Assembly: GCF_900116065.1 (NCBI RefSeq)
Contig: NZ_FOZV01000003.1
Span: 62,001 to 126,000, forward strand
Source of the DNA: Brevundimonas viscosa
GTDB taxonomy: Bacteria; Pseudomonadota; Alphaproteobacteria; Caulobacterales; Caulobacteraceae
DNA length: 64,000 nucleotides
Direction: 5' to 3'
A model generated the notes under the pieces. It was not told where the DNA came from, did no database searches, and worked only from the letters and a program-made list of their open reading frames with translations. The translations under genes were made by a program, and so were the position numbers. Below, piece after piece: positions 29,785-40,306 of this stretch. Numbering within the stretch: position 1 is the stretch's first letter; each line of letters begins with the position of its first letter.

Positions 29785-30903
29785 TCAACGCGAGGTTACG
29801 CCCTTCCCCTCCGTCATCCGCTCCAGCGCGAGCCGGTCGCGCGGCAGGGCCTCGGGGCACTGGTCGCGCATGAAGGCCAGCATCTTCTCGCGGATGTCGC
29901 AGCGCAGGTCGAAGACCACCGCGCCGTTGCGGCCGCTGGCGAGGCAGCGGACCTGGGCAACCCGGTCGGTGATGTCGGTGACCTGCAGGCTGACCACATC
30001 GCCGTCCCATAGCGGGCTCTCGCGGCAGATGCGCTCCAGCTCGGCGCGCAGCCGATCGATCGGCGCCTCGTAGTCGACGTAGAGGACGGCCGTGCCGATC
30101 AGGCGGGCGGTCTCGCGGGTCCAGTTCTGGAACGGCTTCTGGATGAAGTGGGTCAGCGGCAGGACCATGCGCCGCCAGTCCCACAGCTTGACGACGACGT
30201 AGGTGGAGGTGATCTCCTCGACGGTGCCCCATTCGCCCTCGACAATGACCGCGTCGTCGATTCGGATCGGCTGGGTCATGGCGATCTGGATGCCGGCCAG
30301 CAGGTTGGTCAGCACCGGCTGAAGAGCGAAGCCGGCGATGATGCCGACGACGCCGGCCGAGGCGAGGATGCTGACCCCCCACTGCCGGAAGCCGGCGATG
30401 GTCATCAGGGCCAGGCCGAGGGTGACGAGCGCGATCACCACCTTGGCGACCTTCTGCAGGATGCGCGTCTGGGTGATGTGCTTGCGGGCGACGAGGTTGT
30501 CCTCGGTCTGGATGTTGAAGCGCCGCATGTAGACGACGGCCCACATGTCCATGACGCCGGCTGCCAGCCAGCCGGCGGTCAGGATGCCGAGGAACAGCAG
30601 CACCGAGCGGATCTGCGCCGACGGCAGCGGGTCCATGGGCGACACCGTGACACCGATGCCGATCGCCGCCAGCACCATGAGGATGCGGAACTTGATGCGG
30701 CCGCGTTCGACCACGCCGCGCCAGAACACGTCCCGCTTGCGCACAAGCCGGCGCAGGATGCCGAACAGCAGCTTGTGGGCCAGCCAGCCGCCGCCCACGA
30801 AGACCAGCAGGACAAGGCCGATCACGGCCCATTCCGGCAGCCAGTCGAAGCGCCGCCACAGCCGGGTGACCGCGGCGGTCAGGTCGGTGATCCAGATCGG
30901 CAT
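29785..30903 (-). CDS. Mechanosensitive channel, MscS family
   Basis: 372 residues from the ATG at 30903; a GTG five codons earlier is also possible. Hydrophobic segments lie at about residues 22-42, 73-90, 100-120, 155-175 and 185-200. The pore-lining helix and beta domain contain ASAGVVGIIAGFALQ, NLLAGIQIAMTQPIRIDD, and VEGEWGTVEEITSTYVVVKLWD, all MscS signatures. It opens under membrane tension to release solutes after osmotic downshock. It lies 39 bases downstream of murG, so the channel may be expressed with the cell-wall genes. Confidence 0.93.
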   Translation of the reverse strand: MPIWITDLTAAVTRLWRRFDWLPEWAVIGLVLLVFVGGGWLAHKLLFGILRRLVRKRDVFWRGVVERGRIKFRILMVLAAIGIGVTVSPMDPLPSAQIRSVLLFLGILTAGWLAAGVMDMWAVVYMRRFNIQTEDNLVARKHITQTRILQKVAKVVIALVTLGLALMTIAGFRQWGVSILASAGVVGIIAGFALQPVLTNLLAGIQIAMTQPIRIDDAVIVEGEWGTVEEITSTYVVVKLWDWRRMVLPLTHFIQKPFQNWTRETARLIGTAVLYVDYEAPIDRLRAELERICRESPLWDGDVVSLQVTDITDRVAQVRCLASGRNGAVVFDLRCDIREKMLAFMRDQCPEALPRDRLALERMTEGKGVTSR

Positions 30904-30942
30904 CCAGCTTAAGCGCACGGACGCCGGGGCGGTTTCCCGAGC

Positions 30943-32040
30943 TCAGCCGGCGGCGGCTTCGACCATGTCGGCCAGCCGGGCCGTGGCGTCCGGCAGTGCG
31001 GCCGAGCGGGCGCCCGCGCTCATCGCCGCCAGCCGCGAGGGATCGGAGAGCAGGCGCTCCAGAACGGCGGCCATACCGTCCACAGTCACGTCGTCCTCCA
31101 GCACCATCTCGGCGCCGCCGGCCTCGACCAGCGACAGGGCGTTGAACCGCTGGTGATCGTCGGTGGCGATCTTCAGGGGCACGAGCAACGAGGGCACGCC
31201 GGCGACGGCCAGCTCGGCGCAGGTCGAGGCGCCCGCGCGGCCGATGACCAGGTGGGCGCCGGACAGGCGGGCGGCCATGTCGCGGAAGAAGGGGGCCACC
31301 TCGGCCTCGATCCCGGCGTCGAGGTAGATATGGCGGGCGGCCTCGAGGCTTTCGGCGCGGGCCTGCTGCTGGACCTTCAGTCGGGCGCGCAGGGTCTCCG
31401 GCAAGGCGGCGAGGGCGCGGGGCGTGGTCTCGGCGAGGATGCGGGCGCCCTGGCTGCCGCCGGTGACAAGGACGTGGATCGGCCCGTCGGGGGCCGGAGC
31501 GACGAAGGGGCGCTCGTGGAGAGCGCGGATGTCGGGGCGGACCGGATTGCCGACGAGGGTCACGCGGGCGCCGACCGCCTGCGGAACCCTCTGCAGGTTG
31601 GGAAAGGCGGCGGCGACGGCGGCGACCCAAGGCGCCAGCCAGCGGTTGGTGCGGCCGAGCACCGCGTTCTGCTCGTGCAGCAGGGTCGGACGCCGCTGGC
31701 TGAGCGCGGCCAGCAGGGCCGGCGCGGACGGATAGCCGCCGAAACCGACCACGACGGCGGCGTCGAGGCGGTTCAGGGCGCTCCGCGCCTGGGTCACCCC
31801 CCTGAGGATCGCCATGCCGGCCTTGGCCAGACCTATGGGGCCGCTACCGGTGGCGGCGTCGAGCGCCAGGCGCTCATCGGCCGGAAAGGCGTGGGCGTAT
31901 TGCTCGCCGCGGCGGTCGGTGGCCAGCACGATGCGCCAGCCGCGGACCTGCAGCTCGCGGGCCAGGGCCTCGGCCGGGAACATGTGCCCGCCGGTGCCCC
32001 CGGCGGCGACGACGCAGACTCTGGACACGCTCGAACTCAC
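30943..32040 (-). CDS. murG: UDP-GlcNAc:lipid I N-acetylglucosaminyltransferase MurG
   Basis: 365 residues from a GTG whose last two bases belong to the ftsW stop (GTGA). It adds GlcNAc to lipid I at the inner face of the membrane to make lipid II. The N-terminal G-loop is AAGGTGGHMFPA, the second G-loop lies in VTGGSQGARI, and the UDP-GlcNAc-binding motif is HLVIGRAGASTCAELAVAGVPSLLVP. It is the last classical dcw gene here: murC, murB, ddl and ftsQAZ do not follow. Confidence 0.97.
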   Translation of the reverse strand: MSSSVSRVCVVAAGGTGGHMFPAEALARELQVRGWRIVLATDRRGEQYAHAFPADERLALDAATGSGPIGLAKAGMAILRGVTQARSALNRLDAAVVVGFGGYPSAPALLAALSQRRPTLLHEQNAVLGRTNRWLAPWVAAVAAAFPNLQRVPQAVGARVTLVGNPVRPDIRALHERPFVAPAPDGPIHVLVTGGSQGARILAETTPRALAALPETLRARLKVQQQARAESLEAARHIYLDAGIEAEVAPFFRDMAARLSGAHLVIGRAGASTCAELAVAGVPSLLVPLKIATDDHQRFNALSLVEAGGAEMVLEDDVTVDGMAAVLERLLSDPSRLAAMSAGARSAALPDATARLADMVEAAAG

Positions 32041-33215
32041 GGCAGGATGCGCCGGCGGTCCGGCAGGGTGGCGCCCGGCTCGTAGGCGCCGGGGCGACGG
32101 CGGGTCAGGCTGAGGGCGAAGCCCATGGTCAGGCCCATGGCCAGCATGGACGAGCCGCCGTAGCTGATGAAGGGCAGGGTCATGCCCTTGGTCGGGATCA
32201 GGTTCAGGTTCACCGCGATGTTGATGCAGGCCTGCAGGCCGATGAGCATGAACAGGCCGGCGGCGGCGGTCTGCTCAAAGGGGTCGTTCAGCTTCATCGC
32301 CTTGCGCATGCCGCGCAGCACGATGAAGGCGTAGAGGCCGATCATCGCGAGGCTGAGGACCAGCCCGAACTCCTCGGCGCCGACCGAATAGATGAAGTCG
32401 GTGTGCAGGTCGGGCACATAGCGCTTCATCACCCCCTCGCCGATGCCCCGGCCGACCAGCCCGCCGGCGCGGATGGCCTCGGAGGCCCGGTCGATCTGGT
32501 GGGTGTCGGTGGTCTCCGGCGACAGAAAGCGACTCAGGCGGTCGCGCATGTGGCCGAAGGTGAAATACAGGCCGACCACCCCGGCGGCGCCGGCGGCGGC
32601 GAGGGCGGCCACCCACTTCAGCGGCACCCCGGCCATGAAGAAGACGGCCATGAAGGTGGTGGTGATAAGCAAGGTCTGGCCGATGTCGGGCTGGATCAGC
32701 AGCAGGCCGACGGTCAGGGCCCAGAAGCCGAAGGCGATCGAGACCCCCGGCACGCCCTGCCCCTTCTGGGTCTCGGCGAACATCCAGGCGGCGAAGACGA
32801 TCAGCGAGGGCTTGGCGAACTCGGACGGCTGCAGGCTGAACGGGCCGAGGTTCACCCAGCGCGCGGCGCCCTTCACCTCGTTGCCGATGAACGGCAGGGC
32901 GGCCATGACGACGATGGCCCCGACCAGCGCCAGCACCGCAATGCGGCGGACGCCGCGCGGCGAAAGCAGCGAGGTGGTCAGCATGATCGCCACCCCCATC
33001 GAGGCCCAGACCATCATGCGCCACGAGTAGTGGAAGGGATCGACGATCGACTGGTCGGCGTTGATGGCGGCCGGGCTGGAGGCGAAGCTCAGCGCCACCC
33101 CCAGGCCGATCAGGGTCAGGGCCGCGGCGAGCAGGCCGCGGTCGACGGTCCAGAACCATTTGGCGATCGGGCCCTGGTCCAGACGGGAGAAGGCGGGGCT
33201 GTAGCTTTCGCTCAT
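32037..33215 (-). CDS. ftsW: Lipid II polymerase / division protein FtsW
   Basis: 392 residues from an ATG at 33215 that overlaps the murD stop (ATGA). FtsW is a SEDS-family membrane glycosyltransferase that works with FtsI at the septum. About ten hydrophobic segments are visible. Family motifs include ALPFIGNEVKGAARWVNLG, QPSEFAKPSLIVFAAW, LLIQPDIGQTLL, VGAEEFGLVLSL and the terminal LPFISYGGSSMLA. The frame is open for another 231 codons upstream, but that part is out of frame with murD and is discarded. Confidence 0.97.
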   Translation of the reverse strand: MSESYSPAFSRLDQGPIAKWFWTVDRGLLAAALTLIGLGVALSFASSPAAINADQSIVDPFHYSWRMMVWASMGVAIMLTTSLLSPRGVRRIAVLALVGAIVVMAALPFIGNEVKGAARWVNLGPFSLQPSEFAKPSLIVFAAWMFAETQKGQGVPGVSIAFGFWALTVGLLLIQPDIGQTLLITTTFMAVFFMAGVPLKWVAALAAAGAAGVVGLYFTFGHMRDRLSRFLSPETTDTHQIDRASEAIRAGGLVGRGIGEGVMKRYVPDLHTDFIYSVGAEEFGLVLSLAMIGLYAFIVLRGMRKAMKLNDPFEQTAAAGLFMLIGLQACINIAVNLNLIPTKGMTLPFISYGGSSMLAMGLTMGFALSLTRRRPGAYEPGATLPDRRRILP

Positions 33216-34588
33216 GACGCGCTCGCGGGAACGGCGCCGAGGGCGAGGGCGGCGGCGCGGAAGGCCTCTCCCCTCGCCTCGAAGTCGGGATACTGGTCGA
33301 AGCTGGCCGCGGCGGGGCTGAGCAGCACCACCTCGTCGCGCCCGGTGGCCGCGGCGGCCTCGTACGCCTGCCGGACGGCGCTGGCCATGTCGCGGCTGAT
33401 CCGGTGCGGGGTGTCGCCGAGGCGGGCCGCGAAGGGTCCGGCCGCCTCGCCGATCAGGAAGGCCTCGACCACCCGGGGGAACAGGTCCTCCAGATCGTCG
33501 ATCCCGCCGGACTTGGCCCGACCGCCGGCGATCCAGAAGCTGCGGTCGTAAGCGGACAGCGCCTGCCGCGCCGCGTCGGCGTTGGTGGCCTTGGAATCGT
33601 TGACGAACTCGACGCGGCCGAGCCGGCCGACGGTCTCCATCCGATGGGCGAGGCCGGGGAAGGTGAGAAGGCCTTCGAGGACCTTGTCGCGCGGCACGCC
33701 GAGGGCGCGGGCGGCCGCCCAGGCGAAGGCGGCGTTCTGGGCGTTGTGGCGCCCCCGAAGCGAGCGGGCCGCCCTGAAGTCGATCCGCCCGTCCGCCCCC
33801 GTCAACTCGCCGGGAGCGGCCATGATGTCGGCGGCATCGCCGCTGGTGGACACCGAGGCGACCGCCCGCCCGTCGGCCTTGAGGCGGGCCGTCGTGTCGC
33901 GCCCCCACGGATCGTCGACGCCGACCAGCGCCAGCCCGGAGCGGGCGAAGATGCGCCGCTTGGCCGCAACGTAACCGTCCATGCCGCCATGGCGGTCGAG
34001 GTGATCGGGGCTGATGTTGATGAGGATGGCCACGTCCGGCGCGAAGCGGGTGGTCAGGTCCAGCTGGTAGCTCGACACCTCGACCACATAGACCGCGTCC
34101 GGGGTCGGGGCCGGCAGGGCCAGCACGCCGATGCCGATGTTGCCGCCGACGTGCACGGTCATGCCAGTCTGCTTCAGCACCCAGCCAACCAGGGCGGTGG
34201 TGGTGGACTTGCCATTGGTGCCGGTGATGGCCACCACCCGCGGCCGCTGTTCGTCCGGCAGGGCGGCCAGCGCGCGGGCGAACAGCTCGATGTCGCCGAT
34301 CACCTCGATTCCGGCGACCTTCGCCTTGTCCACGGTCCAGTGCGGCCTGGGGTGCGTCAGCGGCGCGCCGGGCGAGAGGACGAGCGCCGCAAAGTCCGAC
34401 CAGTCGGCGGCGGTGAGGTCATCGACAGCGAAGCCCTCGGCCTCGGCCTGCATGCGGCTGGAGACGCTGTCGTCCCACAGCACCGGCAGGGCCCCGCCGG
34501 CCTTCAGCGCACGCGCGGCCGTCAGTCCCGACCTGCCGAGGCCGAAGACCGCGATCCTCCGCCCTTCGAAGCCGGGGACCGGGATCAT
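33212..34588 (-). CDS. murD: UDP-MurNAc-L-Ala:D-Glu ligase MurD
   Basis: 458 residues. It adds D-glutamate to UDP-MurNAc-L-Ala using ATP. The N-terminal UDP-binding part begins RRIAVFGLGRSGL. The central ATPase has ITGTNGKSTTTALV with the P-loop Lys, followed by VEVSSYQLD and NISPDHLDRHG. The C-terminal domain has FVNDSKATNADA and LLSPAAASFDQY. The ATG is four bases after the mraY stop and the stop overlaps the ftsW start. Confidence 0.97.
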   Translation of the reverse strand: MIPVPGFEGRRIAVFGLGRSGLTAARALKAGGALPVLWDDSVSSRMQAEAEGFAVDDLTAADWSDFAALVLSPGAPLTHPRPHWTVDKAKVAGIEVIGDIELFARALAALPDEQRPRVVAITGTNGKSTTTALVGWVLKQTGMTVHVGGNIGIGVLALPAPTPDAVYVVEVSSYQLDLTTRFAPDVAILINISPDHLDRHGGMDGYVAAKRRIFARSGLALVGVDDPWGRDTTARLKADGRAVASVSTSGDAADIMAAPGELTGADGRIDFRAARSLRGRHNAQNAAFAWAAARALGVPRDKVLEGLLTFPGLAHRMETVGRLGRVEFVNDSKATNADAARQALSAYDRSFWIAGGRAKSGGIDDLEDLFPRVVEAFLIGEAAGPFAARLGDTPHRISRDMASAVRQAYEAAAATGRDEVVLLSPAAASFDQYPDFEARGEAFRAAALALGAVPASAS

Positions 34589-34592
34589 GGCG

Positions 34593-35702
34593 TCAGCGCA
34601 GCTTGAGGGTGGCGAGGCCGGCGAGCGCCAGCATGGCCGCCACGATCCAGAAGCGGATCACCACCGTCGACTCCGGCCAGCCCATCTTTTCGAAGTGGTG
34701 GTGGATCGGCGCCATCAGGAAGATGCGCTTTCCGGTGGCCTTGAAGTAGGCCACCTGGATCATCACCGAGGCGGCCTCGACCACGAACAGGCCGCCGACG
34801 ATGCCCAGCACCAGCTCGTGCTTGGTGGCCACGGCGATGGCGCCGAGCGCGCCTCCCAGGGCGAGCGAGCCGGTGTCGCCCATGAAGATCTTGGCGGGCG
34901 GGGCGTTGTACCAGAGGAAGCCTACGCCGCCGCCGATGATGGCGGCGAGGAAGATCGCCAGTTCCCCCGCGCCGGGCACGTGGTGGATGCCGAGATAGTC
35001 GGAGAAGATGAAGTTGCCGGCCAGGTAGGAGATGATGCCGAAGGCGGCGGCGGCCATCATCACCGGCACGATGGCCAGGCCGTCGAGACCGTCGGTCAGG
35101 TTCACGGCGTTGGAAAAACCGACGATGGTGAAGGCGGCGAAGGCGACGTAGAACCAGCCGACATTGAGCAGCACCGCCTTGAAGAACGGAAAGGCGATCG
35201 AGGTCTCGAGACCGGGCGAAGTCGGCGAAGCCTTCATCCAGAGCACCGTCAGCACGCCTGCGACGATCGACACCACGGTCTGGGCGAGAAGCTTCTGTCT
35301 CGAGGTCAGGCCGGCAGAGGACTGTTTGGACACCTTGGCGTAGTCGTCGACGAAGCCGAGCACGCCGAAGGCCGCGGTGACCAGCGATACGATCCAGATA
35401 TAGGGATTGGTCAGGTCGCCCCAGAGGAAGACCGCCACCGCGATGCCGGCCAGGATCATCAGTCCGCCCATCGTCGGCGTGCCGACCTTGGACAGGTGGG
35501 TGACCGGACCGTCGGAGCGAATCGGCTGTCCCTTGCCCTGCTTGACGCGCATCCAGGCGATGAAGCGGCTGCCCATGGCGACCGCGACGATCATGGCCGT
35601 GGCCATGGCCAGGGCCACCCGCACGGTCTGGTACTGGACCAGGTTCAGCAGCGGATAATCCTGCGCCACGTCGGCGTAGTAGAGATAGAGCAGGTAGAAC
35701 AT
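34593..35702 (-). CDS. mraY: Phospho-MurNAc-pentapeptide transferase MraY
   Basis: 369 residues, ten predicted membrane segments. It transfers phospho-MurNAc-pentapeptide to undecaprenyl phosphate to make lipid I. Key motifs: TMGGLMI near residue 75, [14 protein letters not shown] with the paired aspartates, [10 protein letters not shown] with the catalytic Asp, and [13 protein letters not shown]. The ATG shares its T with the murF stop (TGATG). Confidence 0.97.
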   Translation of the reverse strand: MFYLLYLYYADVAQDYPLLNLVQYQTVRVALAMATAMIVAVAMGSRFIAWMRVKQGKGQPIRSDGPVTHLSKVGTPTMGGLMILAGIAVAVFLWGDLTNPYIWIVSLVTAAFGVLGFVDDYAKVSKQSSAGLTSRQKLLAQTVVSIVAGVLTVLWMKASPTSPGLETSIAFPFFKAVLLNVGWFYVAFAAFTIVGFSNAVNLTDGLDGLAIVPVMMAAAAFGIISYLAGNFIFSDYLGIHHVPGAGELAIFLAAIIGGGVGFLWYNAPPAKIFMGDTGSLALGGALGAIAVATKHELVLGIVGGLFVVEAASVMIQVAYFKATGKRIFLMAPIHHHFEKMGWPESTVVIRFWIVAAMLALAGLATLKLR

Positions 35703-37117
35703 CAGGCGGCCCCCTCATCCGCTTGGCCGAGTCCGGCGAGCGCCTTCGCGACGAGCGAGGCCCTGGAGCCGTTCGATCCCTTGACCATGATGACATCGCC
35801 GGGCGCGACCAGCGTCGCCGCCTCCGCCGCCAGCTCGGCGGCGGACTCGCGCCACAGTCCCCGCCGATCGGGGGGCAGGACGTCGTGCAGGCGCTTCATC
35901 CCGGGTCCGGCCGTATGGACGAGGTCGAGCCCCGCTTCGACGATCGGCCCGGCCAGCCCTTCGTGCAGGGCGCGGGACTGGTCGCCCAGCTCCAGCATGT
36001 CGGTGAGCACCACGACGCGCCGGCCGCCCGCGGTCACCGGACGCGCCCCGAGGCTTCGGAAGCCGGCCGCCATCGACAGCGGATTGGCGTTGTAGCTCTC
36101 GTCGACGAGGGTGAAGGCGCCGCCGGGTGCGTGCACCACGGTGCTCTGCCCCCGGCCCGCCAGCGGCCGGAACTCGGCCAGCGCGGCCAAGGACGTCTCC
36201 AGCGGCACGTCGAGCGCATCCAGCATCAGCAGGACGCACAGGCTGTTCATGCCCCAGTGGAAGCCAGACTGGGCGAGCGGGAAGTCGAGGGGCCGGCCGA
36301 ACAGCTCGGCCTTCACCCGCGCGCCCTGCCCATTGGGACGGAAATCGATCAGGCGCGCGTCGCTGCCGGCGCTGGTTCCGAAGGTGACGGGCCGCGCGCC
36401 GGCCCGGCAGGCGGCGGCGTCGAGGACCACGGCGAAGGCCACGTCGCCGTTGAGGACGGCCGCGCCGCCTTCCGCCAGACCCTCGAAGATGGAGGCCTTC
36501 TCGGCCGCCACGCCCGCCTCGCCGTTGGCGAAGGCCTCGATGTGCACCGGTCCGACGGTGGTCACGCAGGCGGCGTGGGGCCGGACCATGCGCGACAGCG
36601 GCGCGATCTCGCCGGGGGCGTTCATGCCGATCTCGAACACCGCCCGCTCGACGCCGCGCGGCATGCGGGCCAGCGTCAGCGGCACGCCGATGTGGTTGTT
36701 GTAGCTCTTGATCGAGGCGTGGGCGGGCCCTGCCAGGTCGAGACCGGCCTTGATCGCCTGGGTGACGCTGGTCTTGCCGACGGAGCCGGTGACCGCGCCG
36801 CGCCGCACGTGCGGCGCCCGCTCGCGCGAGGCGACGCCGAGCGCTTCGAGCGCCTTCAGGGTGTCCTCTTCGACCACCACGCAGGGACCGCCCTCGACAG
36901 GCCGGTTCGTCAGGGCGCCGGCGGCGCCGGCGGCGAAGGCGGCGGCGGCGAAGTCGTGACCGTCGCGCGCGCCCTTCAACGCGACGAACAGGTCGCCCGG
37001 CGCGGTCTCGCGGCTGTTGTAGGTGATGCCGGCCGCCTCGAACGGCGCGCCGGACAGCGTTCCTCCGACAGCGGAGGCGATCTCCGCGGAGGTCCAGAGG
37101 GGGGTGGCGTCAGGCAT
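35702..37117 (-). CDS. murF: UDP-MurNAc-tripeptide:D-Ala-D-Ala ligase MurF
   Basis: 471 residues. It completes the pentapeptide by adding D-Ala-D-Ala. The ATP site is [16 protein letters not shown]; the typical [14 protein letters not shown] motif follows, then [21 protein letters not shown] and [11 protein letters not shown]. The ATG lies inside the last bases of murE, an eight-base overlap, and the stop overlaps the mraY start. Confidence 0.97.
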   Translation of the reverse strand: MPDATPLWTSAEIASAVGGTLSGAPFEAAGITYNSRETAPGDLFVALKGARDGHDFAAAAFAAGAAGALTNRPVEGGPCVVVEEDTLKALEALGVASRERAPHVRRGAVTGSVGKTSVTQAIKAGLDLAGPAHASIKSYNNHIGVPLTLARMPRGVERAVFEIGMNAPGEIAPLSRMVRPHAACVTTVGPVHIEAFANGEAGVAAEKASIFEGLAEGGAAVLNGDVAFAVVLDAAACRAGARPVTFGTSAGSDARLIDFRPNGQGARVKAELFGRPLDFPLAQSGFHWGMNSLCVLLMLDALDVPLETSLAALAEFRPLAGRGQSTVVHAPGGAFTLVDESYNANPLSMAAGFRSLGARPVTAGGRRVVVLTDMLELGDQSRALHEGLAGPIVEAGLDLVHTAGPGMKRLHDVLPPDRRGLWRESAAELAAEAATLVAPGDVIMVKGSNGSRASLVAKALAGLGQADEGAA

Positions 37118-38564
37118 GGATGCGCAGGGCTTCGGCGGCTTCGGTGGCGTCGTCGAAGGGGTGGGTCACCCCGCCGACGATCTGTCCCTGTTCATGCCCT
37201 TTTCCGGCGATCACCACCACATCCCCGTCACGCATCATCGACACCGCGAGGTGGATGGCGCGGCGGCGATCGCCGACCTCCTGCGCGTCGGGGCAGCCTT
37301 GCCGCACCGCGCGCCGGATTTCGGCCGGATCCTCCGAGCGCGGATTGTCGTCGGTGACGATGGCGACGTCCGCCAGCCGCGCCGCGATCTCGCCCATCAG
37401 CGGCCGCTTGGCCCGGTCGCGGTCGCCGCCGGCGCCGAACACCACGATCAGACGTCCGACGGCGTGCGGCCGCAGGGACCGCAGCACGGTCTCCAGCCCG
37501 TCCGGGGTGTGGGCGTAGTCGACGTAGACCTCGCCGCGCCCGCCGCCGGGGATGCGCTGCATCCGCCCCTGCGCGCCCTCGAGGTGCTCCAGCGCCGCCA
37601 GCACCGCGCCCGGCTTCTCGCCACCAGCGATGCACAGGCCGGCCGCGACCAGGGCGTTCGAAGCCTGGAAGGCTCCGGCCAGCGGCAGCAGGATGTCGTG
37701 CGTCTCGCCGCCGGCGTCGATGGTCAGGCGCTGGCCCTCGGGCGTGGCGCGGCGCGCCAGCAGGGCGAGGTCGCGGCCGCGCTCCCCCACTCCCATCACC
37801 CCGAGGCCCGACATGATGCTGGTGGCGGCGAAGCTGGAGTAGGCCTCGGAGTCGGCGTTCAGCACCGCCGTGCGGCCGCGCGGCAGCAGGGCCTCGAACA
37901 GGCGGAGCTTGGCGGCCCGGTAGGCGTCCATGGTTCCGTGGTAGTCGAGATGGTCCTGGGTCAGGTTGGTGAAGGCGGCCGCCTTCAGCGACACGCCGTC
38001 GAGGCGGCGCTGGTCGATGCCGTGCGACGAGGCCTCGAGCGCCAGGTGGGTGACGCCGCCGGCGGCGAGGTCGGCCAGCAGGCGCGCCGCGTCGGCGGCG
38101 TCCGGGCTGGTCAGGCCCGGGCCGGTCAGGGCCTGGTTAACGTTACCCGCCTGCTTCAAAACCCCCAGCGTGCCCATGCTCGCCGAGGTCCGTCCGAGGC
38201 GTGCCCAGATCTGCCGGCAGAAGGCGGCGACGGAGGTCTTGCCGTTGGTGCCGGTGACCGCCACGCAGGTGGCCGGCTGGGTTCCGTAGAAGCTGCGCGC
38301 GGCGATGGCGTAGGCCCGGCGCACGTCCCCGGAGGTGACCAGCACCGGCGCGAGGGCCGCGTCGGTGTCGGCCGGGGCCAGCACGGCGGCGGCGCCCTGG
38401 GACAGGGCCTGGGGGATGAAGGCGCGTCCGTCGGCCGCCGTCCCCGGCAGGGCCACGAACAGCGAGCCGGCAGCGACCTTGCGGCTGTCGGCGGTGACCC
38501 CGGTGATCACCGGGTCAGCGGGCACGTCGCGGCGCAGCAGTTCGGACAGGCGAAGGGCGTTCAT
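37110..38564 (-). CDS. murE: UDP-MurNAc-L-Ala-D-Glu:meso-DAP ligase MurE
   Basis: 484 residues from an ATG at 38564 overlapping the ftsI stop (ATGA). The ATP site is VTGTNGKTSVAAF, followed by ALEASSHGIDQRRL and FTNLTQDHLDYHG with the carbamylated-Lys region. The amino-acid-binding motif is DNPRSEDP, diagnostic of the meso-diaminopimelate-adding enzyme, so the peptidoglycan is DAP type. The last motif is VVIAGKGHEQGQ. Confidence 0.97.
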   Translation of the reverse strand: MNALRLSELLRRDVPADPVITGVTADSRKVAAGSLFVALPGTAADGRAFIPQALSQGAAAVLAPADTDAALAPVLVTSGDVRRAYAIAARSFYGTQPATCVAVTGTNGKTSVAAFCRQIWARLGRTSASMGTLGVLKQAGNVNQALTGPGLTSPDAADAARLLADLAAGGVTHLALEASSHGIDQRRLDGVSLKAAAFTNLTQDHLDYHGTMDAYRAAKLRLFEALLPRGRTAVLNADSEAYSSFAATSIMSGLGVMGVGERGRDLALLARRATPEGQRLTIDAGGETHDILLPLAGAFQASNALVAAGLCIAGGEKPGAVLAALEHLEGAQGRMQRIPGGGRGEVYVDYAHTPDGLETVLRSLRPHAVGRLIVVFGAGGDRDRAKRPLMGEIAARLADVAIVTDDNPRSEDPAEIRRAVRQGCPDAQEVGDRRRAIHLAVSMMRDGDVVVIAGKGHEQGQIVGGVTHPFDDATEAAEALRIHA

Positions 38565-40306
38565 CGGCCGTCCCCCGCCACGTCCTCGAACGCGGGGACC
38601 TTTTCGCCGGTCGCCGTGCGGTAGGGGTCGGCGCGGCGCTGGACGCCGAGGAAGGGGGCGATGCGGTCGGCGATGCGGCCGACGGCGGGCGCGGCGACGT
38701 AGCCGCCGGTGCGGGGGTAGGTCCCCGGCTCGTCCACGAGGATCAGGATCGAATAGCGGCGGGCGTCCAGCGGGCCATCGGTCGGGAAGACGGCGGCGAA
38801 GGTGCCGACCGCGTGGGTCGGATCGTAGCGGCCGTTGACCAGCTTGTTGGCCGAGCCGGTCTTGCCGCCGACCCGCAGGCCGGGGGCGTCGGCGCGCGTG
38901 CCGGAGCCGCGCACCACGTTGCGGCGCATCAGCTCCAGCAGGGTCGCCGAGGTCTCGGGGGAGACCACCTGGCGGGCCTGGACGTCGCGCCGGCCGCCCT
39001 TGCGCAGGGTCAGCGGAATGAAGCGCCCCCCGTTGGTCAGGGCGCCCATGGCCGCGGTCATCTGCAGCGGCGTGATCATGACGCCGTAGCCGAACGACAG
39101 CGACGCCAAGGTGGAGTCGTCCCATTTGCGGGGACGCCGGGGCCGCGCCGACTCGTGCAGCTCGATCGGCGCGGCGTCGAGCAGACCGAAGCGGGCGAAG
39201 TAGTCGCGCATCACCTGCGGCCCCATCTCCACCGCCAGCCGCGAGGTGCCGATGTTGGACGAGTGGAGGTAGACCTCCTCCAGCGTCAGGATCTGGTTCG
39301 TGGCGTGGAAGTCGGTGATGCGGCGGTTGCCGATCATGAAGGCTTCCGAGGCGTCGAACAGGGTGTCCATGTCGGCCCGGCCGGTGTCTAGGCCGGCGGC
39401 GACGGTGAAGGTCTTGAACACCGAGCCCATCTCGTAGTGGGCGGACGTGGCGCGATTCAGGCCCTCGGTCGTCGGCCAGCTGGCCATGCCGAGGATTTCG
39501 CCGGTCTGGACGTCCGCCACGATGCCGACGGCGCCCTTGGCCTGGGTTTCCTCGGCGGCGGCGGCGAGCTCGTTCTCGAGCACGCCCTGGACGCGCAGGT
39601 CGATCGAGAGCGGGAAGGCCTGCCCCTTCTCGCCCGCGGCGCGGATCTCGCTGTTGAAGGCCAGCTCGGCGCCGGTGATGCCGACGCCGCCGCCGTCGGC
39701 CGCGCCGACGACGTGCCGGGCCGAACGGCCCAGCGGATAGACGCGGCGGTCCTCGGGCTCGAAGGTCACCCCGCCCAGCGCCAGCGCGTGCACGGCCGCC
39801 TTCTCCTGCGGCGTGAGGCCCGGCAGCACGATCAGCCGTCGCTCGCCGCTCAGCACCCGGTTCAGGCGCGCCATCGACACGCGCGGCAGCGCCCGCTTGA
39901 TCTGTTGCGCGGCCAGTCGCCGGTCCCAGACCTCGTCGGGGTCGATGTAGAGGCCGTAGTGGACGATGTTGGTGGCCAGCAGGGCGCCGTTGCGATCGAC
40001 CAGATCGGCCCGCGTCATGGCGAACGGGTGCTGCGCCGAGCCGCCGCCGCCTTGCGGGACGAGCAGGGCCGCGCGCGCCGCGCCGAGCGCGAGGCAGACG
40101 AAGACGAGGCTGAAAACCGCCAGGATGAGGAAGATGCGGACCCGGGTGTCCTCTTCCGGCCGGGCGTCGGCGCGGGCGCGGCCGAAGGAATGCTCGACCC
40201 ACCACATGGCCTCGGCCAGCCAGCGCCACGACGGCAGGCGCGGCCGGGCGGCCCAGCCAGATCCGGGGGCGGGGCGGTCCCAGGCGTGGGGATCATGGAC
40301 GCTCAC
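38561..40306 (-). CDS. ftsI: Septal peptidoglycan transpeptidase FtsI (PBP3)
   Basis: 581 residues. A basic cytoplasmic tail of about 55 residues precedes one membrane helix (IFLILAVFSLVFVCLALG). The pedestal domain starts near RADLVDRNGALLATN. The transpeptidase motifs are S-x-x-K in EMGSVFKTF, SSN in HSSNIGTS and KTG in GGKTGSANK. FtsI cross-links septal peptidoglycan with FtsW. The ATG overlaps the ftsL stop, and the stop overlaps the murE start. Confidence 0.97.
   Translation of the reverse strand: MSVHDPHAWDRPAPGSGWAARPRLPSWRWLAEAMWWVEHSFGRARADARPEEDTRVRIFLILAVFSLVFVCLALGAARAALLVPQGGGGSAQHPFAMTRADLVDRNGALLATNIVHYGLYIDPDEVWDRRLAAQQIKRALPRVSMARLNRVLSGERRLIVLPGLTPQEKAAVHALALGGVTFEPEDRRVYPLGRSARHVVGAADGGGVGITGAELAFNSEIRAAGEKGQAFPLSIDLRVQGVLENELAAAAEETQAKGAVGIVADVQTGEILGMASWPTTEGLNRATSAHYEMGSVFKTFTVAAGLDTGRADMDTLFDASEAFMIGNRRITDFHATNQILTLEEVYLHSSNIGTSRLAVEMGPQVMRDYFARFGLLDAAPIELHESARPRRPRKWDDSTLASLSFGYGVMITPLQMTAAMGALTNGGRFIPLTLRKGGRRDVQARQVVSPETSATLLELMRRNVVRGSGTRADAPGLRVGGKTGSANKLVNGRYDPTHAVGTFAAVFPTDGPLDARRYSILILVDEPGTYPRTGGYVAAPAVGRIADRIAPFLGVQRRADPYRTATGEKVPAFEDVAGDGR

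Noticed and set aside
32037..33908. Extension of ftsW by 231 codons upstream
   Set aside because: The extra part overlaps murD in another frame, and the ATG at 33215 overlapping the murD stop gives the normal FtsW start.
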